31,486 nucleotides of DNA from a virus. The stretch lies in the IMG/VR virus record IMGVR_UViG_3300043411_000993, positions 1 through 31,486 of that record. One strand, written 5' to 3'. The position numbers were made by a program, and so were the translations under genes. Below the pieces are notes generated by a model. It had not been told where the DNA came from, did no database searches, and was given only the letters and a program-made list of their open reading frames with translations. Shown piece by piece: positions 6,273 to 11,464 of the stretch (position 1 is its first letter; each line of letters begins with the position of its first letter).

Positions 6273-6443
6273 ATGAAAAAAGACTACTCGGACGAATTTA
6301 AAAAAGCTGCGATTGATACTTACTTTTTAAACATAAAGAATAACGTAGTAAACGCAGCGAAAGTGACAGCACAACAATTTAATATGTCAACCAGTCGACT
6401 TAAAAAGTGGGTCGCAGATGAAAGAAGGAGAATGATTAAGTGA
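6273..6443 (+). CDS. Small transposase-type helix-turn-helix protein
   Basis: A 56-residue basic protein (MKKDYSDEFKKAAIDTYF ... AAKVTAQQFNMSTSRLKKWV). It resembles the HTH at the N-terminus of IS3-type OrfA proteins, with a clear helix-turn-helix around residues 27-48, but no transposase partner or inverted repeats lie nearby. It therefore looks like a free-standing DNA-binding protein. It ends overlapping the next gene's GTG start, and its tail encodes that gene's AAGGAG site. Confidence 0.6.
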   Translation: MKKDYSDEFKKAAIDTYFLNIKNNVVNAAKVTAQQFNMSTSRLKKWVADERRRMIK

Positions 6444-6643
6444 AAATTTCAGATAAAGAATCTTTATTGGTAGCGGTAGTATTGTTTTATGTAGGAAGTG
6501 GATGCGGCCAAGTAAAACGCATGACAGTTGGTATAACTGGCGTACCTTCTGAATATTGCTATAATGGAGTGGTTTATTTACAGTTTCCGTCTGGGGCAAC
6601 ACTTGCTTTAGATCAAAATAGTAAACCGTTAGTTTGTAAATAA
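6440..6643 (+). CDS. Small exported or membrane-anchored protein, possibly a lipoprotein
   Basis: A 67-residue protein with a hydrophobic N-terminal segment LLVAVVLFYVGSGC (about 9-22) ending at a Cys, reminiscent of a lipoprotein signal (GSGC). The rest looks beta-rich and ends in a Cys-containing tail. The start is GTG 6440 behind AAGGAG ten bases upstream. Phage lipoproteins often act in superinfection exclusion, but nothing here proves that. Confidence 0.5.
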   Translation: MKISDKESLLVAVVLFYVGSGCGQVKRMTVGITGVPSEYCYNGVVYLQFPSGATLALDQNSKPLVCK

Positions 6644-6661
6644 AAGAAGGAGAATTGATAA

Positions 6662-7003
6662 ATGGAAAATAAAATAATAATAAACGGTGTAACCTACATA
6701 AAAGAACAAAGTGAAAATGAGTATTCTTATGTAATCGCTAGAACTTATTCGGCTGGTGTGTTTGCTGGGTATCTAGTGAAGCGAGACGGTAAAGAAGTAG
6801 AATTAAAAGAAGCCAGACGAATATGGCAGTGGTTTGGCGCAGCCTCTCTTTCCCAGCTTGCTGAAAGCGGGACTTCTAAACCCAATGAATGTAAGTTTCC
6901 AGAGCCAGTATCAAAAGTAATTTTAACAGAAGTTATCGAAATATTATCTGTAACAGAAACAGCAAAAAAAATAATTGAGAGCGTTCCAGTATGGAAACAA
7001 TAA
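6662..7003 (+). CDS. Phage protein of the DUF6948 type
   Basis: A 113-residue protein with the conserved core RTYSAGVFAGYLVKRDGKEVEL, ARRIWQWFGAASLSQLAESG and a VPVWK end, recognised from many phage genomes as a small protein of unknown function (DUF6948, from memory). Starts at ATG 6662 after AAGGAG. Its last four codons overlap the start of the Gly-rich gene in the -1 frame. Its spread among unrelated phages suggests a general early role. Confidence 0.7.
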   Translation: MENKIIINGVTYIKEQSENEYSYVIARTYSAGVFAGYLVKRDGKEVELKEARRIWQWFGAASLSQLAESGTSKPNECKFPEPVSKVILTEVIEILSVTETAKKIIESVPVWKQ

Positions 7004-7158
7004 AAAGCGGCTCTGGCTATGGCTCTGGCTATGGCGATGGCTCTGGCGGTGGCTATGGCTCTGGCTCTGGCTCTGGCGGTGGCGATGGCTATGGCTATGG
7101 CGATGGTGATGGCTATGGCTATGGCTATGGCTCTGGCTATGGCGATGGTGATGGTTAA
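6991..7158 (+). CDS. Gly-rich GY/GS/GD hexamer-repeat protein
   Basis: The frame starting at ATG 6991 reads METIKSGSGYGSGYGDG and continues as alternating Gly with Tyr, Ser or Asp for 55 residues. It stops at 7158, 23 bases before SSB. I prefer this frame to the Ala/Met-rich one because it starts inside the previous gene's end and stops just before the SSB ribosome site, AAGGAG. A weak GAGAG is present upstream. Alternatively the repeat is reached by a -1 shift from the previous gene, giving a C-terminal GYG tail; no classical slippery heptamer is visible. Such low-complexity Gly/Tyr chains are flexible and could self-associate. Confidence 0.6.
   Translation: METIKSGSGYGSGYGDGSGGGYGSGSGSGGGDGYGYGDGDGYGYGYGSGYGDGDG
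7015..7155. repeat. GGCTAT/GGCTCT/GGCGAT hexamer repeat tract
   Basis: Roughly 140 bases made of six-base units of the form GGC or GGT followed by TAT, TCT, GAT or GGT. Interrupted repeats of this kind change length easily by slippage or recombination; changes in whole units keep the Gly-rich frame. Confidence 0.9.
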
Positions 7159-7181
7159 TTTAAAAAAAGGAGAATGCAACA

Positions 7182-7604
7182 ATGATATGTTCAGTAACAG
7201 TGCTTGGAAGATTAGGAATGAAACCAGAACTAAGGCGTTTAAATAATGACGTTATTTTAACTAGTTTCAACATAGCAGTGAACGAAAAGAAAAAATCAGG
7301 AGAGAAGACGCATTGGTTTTCTGTAACAGTATTCGGCAAGACGGCCGAGTTTCTAGCTCAGTATGCATCTAAAGGGGATCAAGTAGTAGTCGAAGGTAGA
7401 TTAAACCACGAGGAGTTCACTAACAAAGAAGGGCACAAGGTATCTAAGGTTTCAATCACTGCTAGCAATGTGCAGCTGTTTAACTCTCGCGATAACTCTG
7501 CGCCGGAAGATCCAAAAATTGTAGCTCAACCCGTTTTTCAGCCGGCATTTCAGCAACCTAATCAGGCGATGTTTCCTGATATGGATGATTCATTGCCTTT
7601 TTGA
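7182..7604 (+). CDS. ssb: Single-stranded DNA-binding protein
   Basis: A 140-residue OB-fold SSB: N-terminal core with VLGRLGMKPELR, FNIAVNEKKKSGEKTHWFSVTVFGKTAEF and GDQVVVEGRLNHEEF, a Pro/Gln-rich linker, and the acidic tip DMDDSLPF (133-140), which recruits replication and repair partners. Binds single-stranded DNA in phage replication and recombination. The start at ATG 7182 has AAGGAG 14 bases upstream. It sits with Gp157-like and annealing-protein genes in the early operon. Confidence 0.93.
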   Translation: MICSVTVLGRLGMKPELRRLNNDVILTSFNIAVNEKKKSGEKTHWFSVTVFGKTAEFLAQYASKGDQVVVEGRLNHEEFTNKEGHKVSKVSITASNVQLFNSRDNSAPEDPKIVAQPVFQPAFQQPNQAMFPDMDDSLPF

Positions 7605-7642
7605 TGTATTAAGTTATCAAGAAAGTTTTGAGGTATATAGAT

Positions 7643-7846
7643 ATGCAAGAATATCGCTGCACAAAGTGTAAGATTATCAAAAGCATTGATGCGTTTTATA
7701 AGAATGCTTCAAATAAGCGTGGCGCATCGTCGAAATGCAAAGCTTGTTTAAGTGTGGAGACTTATGAAGCGGCTCAAAAAAGTAGAGCTAAGCGAGAAGA
7801 GGGAAAACGCAGGCTAAAGGAGGGGTTTCATTATGGTGCAGAATGA
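7643..7846 (+). CDS. Zinc-ribbon protein resembling HNH/endonuclease VII N-termini
   Basis: A 67-residue protein with CTKC...CKAC, in the pattern YRCTKCKIIKSIDAFYKNASNKRG-x-SSKCKAC seen at the N-terminus of phage endonuclease VII or HNH proteins, but with no catalytic domain after it; the rest is basic helix. ATG 7643 is chosen over an upstream TTG because GAGG lies nine bases before it. Could be a stand-alone DNA-binding ribbon or a truncated nuclease. Confidence 0.6.
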   Translation: MQEYRCTKCKIIKSIDAFYKNASNKRGASSKCKACLSVETYEAAQKSRAKREEGKRRLKEGFHYGAE

Positions 7847-7929
7847 ATGCTAAACAATCTTTCGGGTTAGGTATGTTTGTTTTAGGATTCTTTTCGGGAA
7901 CTTGCATCATGCTTGGAATATTACTATGA
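7843..7929 (+). CDS. Single-pass membrane micropeptide
   Basis: A 28-residue peptide (MNAKQSFGLGMFVLGFFSGT..., ending CIMLGILL), almost entirely one transmembrane helix with a small-residue face. Start and stop overlap both neighbours as ATGA, so it is probably translated by coupling. Membrane role unknown; holin-like or exclusion function would be speculation. Confidence 0.45.
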   Translation: MNAKQSFGLGMFVLGFFSGTCIMLGILL

Positions 7930-8057
7930 AGCTAAAGTTGAAATTTAAAAGGCGAATTCATCCCCTTTCTTTATTAGTGATTCTTTACTTTGTATTGATC
8001 GGAGTAGGGTTGCCAGTGATTATTATTTCATCTTTTATGGAGATATTTATTAAATGA
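7926..8057 (+). CDS. Small single-pass membrane protein
   Basis: A 43-residue protein: a positively charged N-terminus (MKLKLKFKRRIHP) followed by one long hydrophobic helix (about 14-40). By the positive-inside rule the N-terminus is cytoplasmic. Chained by ATGA overlaps to the genes on both sides. Function unknown. Confidence 0.5.
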   Translation: MKLKLKFKRRIHPLSLLVILYFVLIGVGLPVIIISSFMEIFIK

Positions 8058-8413
8058 AAAAGAAGTTTAAACCATCAAAAACATCAAAAGTTATTAAGAC
8101 GACTAATAAAATAAAAAAACATTTTACTGAAGAAGAAGAGTTAGACCTAAAATATGCTTCGCTTCAAAAGTATGGTTTTGACCATCAAGTTATGAAGCTA
8201 GTTGAGGAGTGTGGTGAGTTTATCCAGCAAGCAGCACAATTTAGTAATAGAGAACCACTAGAAGAATACCCATTCACGAGTTTTGATAGGCTAATAGAGG
8301 AATTGTGCGATATAAAAATAGTATTAGACCAACTATTTATAGTTCTTTACAATGACGAAACAAAAAAAATTTATCAATCCAAACTAAGAAAGCTTCATAG
8401 TTACCTAAAATGA
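8054..8413 (+). CDS. MazG-like nucleoside triphosphate pyrophosphohydrolase
   Basis: A 119-residue all-alpha NTP pyrophosphatase: EECGE (51-55) and ELCD (83-86) match the family metal-binding pattern EExxE ... ExxD. The enzyme splits (d)NTPs or related alarmones to the monophosphate and pyrophosphate. Phages use it to shape nucleotide pools or starvation signals. A Lys-rich N-terminal 25 residues precede the domain. Its start and end overlap its neighbours by four bases, so it is co-translated with the RusA-like gene. Confidence 0.8.
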   Translation: MKKKFKPSKTSKVIKTTNKIKKHFTEEEELDLKYASLQKYGFDHQVMKLVEECGEFIQQAAQFSNREPLEEYPFTSFDRLIEELCDIKIVLDQLFIVLYNDETKKIYQSKLRKLHSYLK

Positions 8414-8859
8414 AAAAGAAGACACCACTTCCAGATGAGGAAAATGTTTTACACCAAGACGTTTTAAATATCGTTTCTTATTCCCCTCAAAAGCTTCAAT
8501 TTATCATTTGTGGTAAACCAAAGTCAGCTAATCAACTACTCGGCCAAAATTGGTTTAAACGAAAAAAGAATGCTGATTTATTTAAGGACACCATTCGCTA
8601 CCTAATTTTAAATAAACAAAACGTAACTAATGTGAAGCTTAGAAAGATAAAACACGTTAAAATTTGCGCTATAATCTATCGAAGCCAATACATGGACTTT
8701 GATGGCGCTGTGTCTACGCTTAAGCCTATTGTAGATGGCCTAAAAGGATTAGTGATTGAAGACGATTCTTGGGAGCTAACAGGGCCTTGGCTTATCGATC
8801 AAAAGAAATGCCAAAGAGGTAAGGAGAAAGTAGTTTTACAAATTGAAGAAGTGATTTAG
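8410..8859 (+). CDS. RusA-like Holliday junction resolvase
   Basis: A 149-residue protein with the RusA core: DFDGAVSTLKPIVDGLKGLVIEDD at about 96-119. The Asp residues at 96, 98 and 109 and the DD at 118-119 correspond to the metal site, with a Lys at 105. RusA dimers cut four-way junctions symmetrically, which in phage recombination follows annealing. It fits with the SSB and annealing-type genes upstream. Confidence 0.82.
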   Translation: MKKKTPLPDEENVLHQDVLNIVSYSPQKLQFIICGKPKSANQLLGQNWFKRKKNADLFKDTIRYLILNKQNVTNVKLRKIKHVKICAIIYRSQYMDFDGAVSTLKPIVDGLKGLVIEDDSWELTGPWLIDQKKCQRGKEKVVLQIEEVI

Positions 8860-8868
8860 TTTCTCTTC

Positions 8869-9768
8869 ATGAAAACAATATTATTTTTATTACTAGCGTT
8901 AAGTGCACAAGCATCTGAACATGACGACATTGTGAAGGCCATGAAAAAGCCAAAACTAAAGAATGAAGTCATGACCAAATCATCCAAGGCTATCACTGTA
9001 CCTCTAAATTTACTTATTCCTGATGAATTAAGAAAAGAAATCGACAAAGAGAAAGTAAAGCCATCACCAACTCCTCATTCATCTTTATTTGATAGAATAT
9101 CGGACAATTACTATAAAAAAGCTTACGCCTTTGCGCCAGCACCTAAACCTATTCCTATGCCTACTTTCGTTAGTCTAAAATCTAACGACACGCCTATTAT
9201 AAACCAATGGAATGGGACCTGTACAGCACATGCGTCAATGGCGGCAGCTGAGAATATTCTAAAGGGTAAACTAAACTTAAGTGAAAGGCATCACTGGGAT
9301 TATTACAAACAATATTCCTCTCACGCCTCTGTAGCGTCATTTCAAAATCAGGCAGTTACTACTCAAGAGAATTGGCCAAACAACATAGAAGCTAAACCAT
9401 CAACACTACCGCTTAAAGCTAAACTTAAGCAAGTTGAGTATATCGGTACTGACTTTGAAAAGCTTAAATCACACCTAGCTAAAGGATTACCCTCTATAGT
9501 AGCAATGGCGGCACCAAATGACCTGATGAGCTGCTTACCTGTAGTAAGAGAGGCATCAGGTATCGCGCCTAATGCCGGGCATGCTATGGCTGTTGTAGGG
9601 TATGGCCTTGATAACTCACTTCGAGGCAAAGGCTACTTCATTGTCAAAAACTCTTGGGGATCAAATTGTCATGCACAAGGGTATGCATCAATTCCATTCT
9701 CTGCATGTCAGGAGCCCGGTGGTTATTGCATCTTTTGGAACTTTAAAGAGATTGAGGTATTAAACTAA
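8869..9768 (+). CDS. Secreted papain-like (C1-type) cysteine protease
   Basis: A 299-residue protein. A signal peptide (MKTILFLLLALSAQA, likely cut after residue 15) is followed by a propeptide-like stretch to about 100, then a C1-fold domain. The full catalytic set is visible: Gln113 and Cys118 in INQWNGTCTAHAS, His238 in NAGHAMAVVGYG, and Asn261 in YFIVKNSWG. The Gln-to-Cys distance is one residue shorter than in papain. Export suggests periplasmic or extracellular action, for example in lysis, superinfection control or degradation of a host surface protein. It sits oddly between RusA-like and coiled-coil genes in the early operon and has no good ribosome site. Confidence 0.85.
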   Translation: MKTILFLLLALSAQASEHDDIVKAMKKPKLKNEVMTKSSKAITVPLNLLIPDELRKEIDKEKVKPSPTPHSSLFDRISDNYYKKAYAFAPAPKPIPMPTFVSLKSNDTPIINQWNGTCTAHASMAAAENILKGKLNLSERHHWDYYKQYSSHASVASFQNQAVTTQENWPNNIEAKPSTLPLKAKLKQVEYIGTDFEKLKSHLAKGLPSIVAMAAPNDLMSCLPVVREASGIAPNAGHAMAVVGYGLDNSLRGKGYFIVKNSWGSNCHAQGYASIPFSACQEPGGYCIFWNFKEIEVLN

Positions 9769-10049
9769 TGGACACCACAAAACTAAAAGCCCTTTTCGCT
9801 GAACTTGAAAAAGAGTTTAATCTTATCGCCGCCAAAAACGAAAGGCTACTTCATCACATTGACGTTTATGCTAAAACTGAGGCCAAGCTTAACAAAGAAA
9901 TAGATGACCTTAAAACTCAAATGCATCTACTTAAAGTCTCAAAAGCTAAAGACGACAAAGCGAACGAAAAAAAAGAACTACTTAAAAAACATGAAGACGG
10001 AATTGATGCCCTCATGCAAGACTACTTAAAATCCAAAAATAAAATATAA
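9768..10049 (+). CDS. Coiled-coil protein
   Basis: A 93-residue highly charged protein with heptad-like spacing throughout (LKALFAELEKEFNLI, LNKEIDDLKTQMHLLK), so almost certainly an extended coiled coil. The start overlaps the protease stop (TAATG), which ties the two together in translation. It could be a partner or chaperone of the protease or a Rz-like spacer, but no membrane segment is present. Confidence 0.6.
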   Translation: MDTTKLKALFAELEKEFNLIAAKNERLLHHIDVYAKTEAKLNKEIDDLKTQMHLLKVSKAKDDKANEKKELLKKHEDGIDALMQDYLKSKNKI

Positions 10050-10057
10050 TTAGGACT

Positions 10058-10137
10058 TGGCAAGTAGCTCAGTGGCTAGAGCTTTCGTAACTATCCTAGG
10101 TAATTACGCGTCGTGGGTTCGACTCCCACCTTGCCAG
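10058..10137 (+). tRNA. tRNA-like gene with abnormal anticodon arm
   Basis: A cloverleaf is clear except in one arm. Acceptor TGGCAAG/CTTGCCA (7 of 7), D stem GCTC/GAGC, T arm GTGGG-TTCGACT-CCCAC and discriminator G; CCA is not encoded. The anticodon stem would be CGTAA/TTACG (10086-10090/10104-10108), but it encloses 13 bases instead of 7, and three bases instead of one precede it. Pairing TA with TA across a C-A mismatch leaves a 7-base loop, TCCTAGG, with CTA in the anticodon position but C instead of U33. The isotype cannot be assigned. It may be a tRNA with an insertion, a decayed tRNA or a tRNA mimic. Confidence 0.6.
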
Positions 10138-10158
10138 CCTAAAAAACAACACAACTTT

Positions 10159-10470
10159 TTACAGCCCAATAATTCGAACAACTGACTTTTGAGCGTCGGC
10201 GTAATCGTAATTCTTCCCGCGTAACTCATTCACTATATCGCTACTTACTTGCAACTGAAAAGCATCAAGGTTCAAATACATGAAAGTAGGATGCCCATTA
10301 ACTCTCTTTGATAGCCTGCATTTCCCATTCTCGTATATTTTAGCTACTCTGTTATTCCCCTGTAGCATCCAGTACTGCCCATTCTCTGAGTCATACCGCT
10401 CACCGGGATACACTACAAAACTGTCCGGTTTACGCATATTGCCTAACTTTAAATTAATTGATTGGAACAT
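10159..10470 (-). CDS. Hypothetical protein
   Basis: A 103-residue protein, mixed composition, with a beta-rich central part (GQYWMLQGNNRVAKIYENGKCRLSKRV) reminiscent of SH3-like or AP2-like folds, but not assignable. ATG 10470 is preceded by AAGGA and by a copy of the ACAGAT leader. Last gene of the leftward three-gene cluster; it converges with the tRNA-like gene. Confidence 0.6.
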   Translation of the reverse strand: MFQSINLKLGNMRKPDSFVVYPGERYDSENGQYWMLQGNNRVAKIYENGKCRLSKRVNGHPTFMYLNLDAFQLQVSSDIVNELRGKNYDYADAQKSVVRIIGL

Positions 10471-10498
10471 AATCTGTTTATCCTTACTTTATCTGTTT
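10468..10498 (-). promoter_or_regulatory. ACAGAT leader element, copy 3
   Basis: On the minus strand AAACAGATAAAG, then AAGGATAA and ACAGATTATG, the ATG being the start of the 10159-10470 gene. Same layout as at 5053-5082 and 10892-10924. Confidence 0.6.
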
Positions 10499-10514
10499 AA
10501 ATTTAATCTAACTG

Positions 10515-10685
10515 CTATTTTTCTAGTTTCTTTAGGTTCTTTACATATGCCGTCTCGATCATAAACTTTCGACCGATACGCATATGCACAAGCTTGCCAG
10601 CATGAAGCCAACGAAGCACTGTTCTGACGTTTACTTTTAAGTAATCAGCTACTTGTTTAGGTGCCATAAACTTCCCGTATTCCAT
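10515..10685 (-). CDS. Excisionase/MerR-type helix-turn-helix DNA-binding protein
   Basis: A 56-residue protein: MAPKQVADYLKVNVRTVLRWLHAGKLVHMRIGRKFMIE is the typical winged HTH of the excisionase (HTH_17) family, where the helix pair is followed by a G(K/R)LxxxxIGRxxxI wing. AGGAG precedes ATG 10685, which overlaps the upstream stop. Acts as an excisionase or a transcriptional switch. It lies next to a dyad-rich control region between opposing operons, so a regulator of that region is plausible. No integrase is in the window. Confidence 0.8.
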   Translation of the reverse strand: MEYGKFMAPKQVADYLKVNVRTVLRWLHAGKLVHMRIGRKFMIETAYVKNLKKLEK

Positions 10686-10894
10686 TATTTTATCTCCTGA
10701 AAGTACTGGTTAGGTAGGTAATCTGCCCATTCTTGTACCATTGCTTTTATTTCTTTAATCGTTAGAACATCCCAAGCCTCTACACATTGATCGTAAATCA
10801 TTGAGTAAGCTTCACACTTTGGAGAAATGTCTAACTGTGTAAGCTCTGAGGTAATAGTTAGGGCGACTTTGTTTCTTTTAGTTAAGTCTTTCAT
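10685..10894 (-). CDS. Hypothetical small acidic protein
   Basis: A 69-residue acidic protein with a mainly helical C-terminal half (IKEIKAMVQEWADYLPNQYFQEIK). First gene of the leftward cluster, preceded by AAGGA and the ACAGAT leader. Its final codons contain the ribosome site of the HTH gene and overlap its start. No family recognised. Confidence 0.6.
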   Translation of the reverse strand: MKDLTKRNKVALTITSELTQLDISPKCEAYSMIYDQCVEAWDVLTIKEIKAMVQEWADYLPNQYFQEIK

Positions 10895-10924
10895 AATCTG
10901 TTTTTCCTTTTTCGTTATCTGTTT
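10892..10924 (-). promoter_or_regulatory. ACAGAT leader element, copy 2
   Basis: On the minus strand AAACAGATAACGAAA, AAGGA, then ACAGATTATG at the start of the 10685-10894 gene. The first 15 bases are identical to copy 1 at 5053. Confidence 0.65.
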
Positions 10925-11080
10925 AGTGCAGCTAGTTAGTTACTCGCTACGTGTGCACTAATGTACTATTAAGTACTGTTATGCAACACAAATAATTAGT
11001 AGCAATCACTTTTTTTTTAGTATATTTTTTGATTAACTAATCTTAACAATCTGCATTTATCGCATAGGGTGATAGAATTA
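10924..11080. promoter_or_regulatory. Divergent control region with three dyads
   Basis: Gene-free space between the leftward HTH cluster and the rightward packaging operon. Seen inverted repeats: TAGTGCA/TGCACTA (10924-10930/10954-10960), GTACT/AGTAC (10963-10967/10972-10976) and GATTA/TAATC (11031-11035/11038-11042). A leftward TATACT (11024-11019) with TTAAGA 16 bases upstream and a weaker rightward TTAACA (11043) with TAGGGT (11065) are promoter candidates. The dyad at 11031 sits between both -35 candidates, a good operator position. Assignments are by eye. Confidence 0.4.
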
Positions 11081-11098
11081 CTTTTATTTAAATAACTT

Positions 11099-11464
11099 AT
11101 GATTAAAACAGGTAGGCCAATGGGCCAAGAATCGTTAACTACTCTTAACAGAAAAGCTTTTAGAAAACGAATGGCCGACATGGGCCGTGATCTAAAGCTA
11201 GATCAAAAGATAAAATTAGACCTAGAACGGCTTAATGATCTTCAAAAAATGAGTGGAACAGTAGCCGAAGAGTTAGACATACTTAAAAGCAAGTTTACCG
11301 TTTACTTCCAGCTTATGCCCTACCTACTGCCAAAGCTTCAAGCTATCGAGATTAAGGACGACAATAACGTTAAAAAGCTAAGTGATGAAGAAGCTAATAC
11401 TAAGCTAGCACTAATGCTTAATGATACTATCAGCGCAGCAAAGCTAGCACTCGAGCAAAAATGA
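11099..11464 (+). CDS. Putative terminase small subunit
   Basis: A 121-residue charged helical protein directly upstream of, and overlapping by four bases, the large terminase ATPase. Small subunits recognise the packaging site in phage DNA and load the large subunit. Position and size (100-180 is usual) fit; the sequence itself is not distinctive. The N-terminus (RKAFRKRMADMGRD) is basic and could contact DNA, and the middle (KLDLERLNDLQ) looks coiled-coil. Start is ATG 11099 or the internal ATG 11120 (GTAGG upstream); neither has an ideal ribosome site. Confidence 0.5.
   Translation: MIKTGRPMGQESLTTLNRKAFRKRMADMGRDLKLDQKIKLDLERLNDLQKMSGTVAEELDILKSKFTVYFQLMPYLLPKLQAIEIKDDNNVKKLSDEEANTKLALMLNDTISAAKLALEQK

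Noticed and set aside
6273-6443. Insertion sequence around the transposase-like HTH gene
   Set aside because: No inverted repeats, target duplication or catalytic transposase gene nearby; it sits in a normal operon.
6745-7182. Minus-strand frame of Ala/Ile/Arg repeats
   Set aside because: Complementary reading of the same repeat and of the DUF6948-type gene; opposite to the operon direction.
7019-7246. Open frame of alternating Ala/Met/Val running into SSB
   Set aside because: It is another frame of the GGCTAT-type repeat, overlaps the SSB start by 65 bases and has no ribosome site; the Gly-rich frame fits the operon better.
7833-7853. Six-codon frame after a strong AAGGAGG
   Set aside because: Too short to support as a gene; the site may rather help translation of the following membrane micropeptide.
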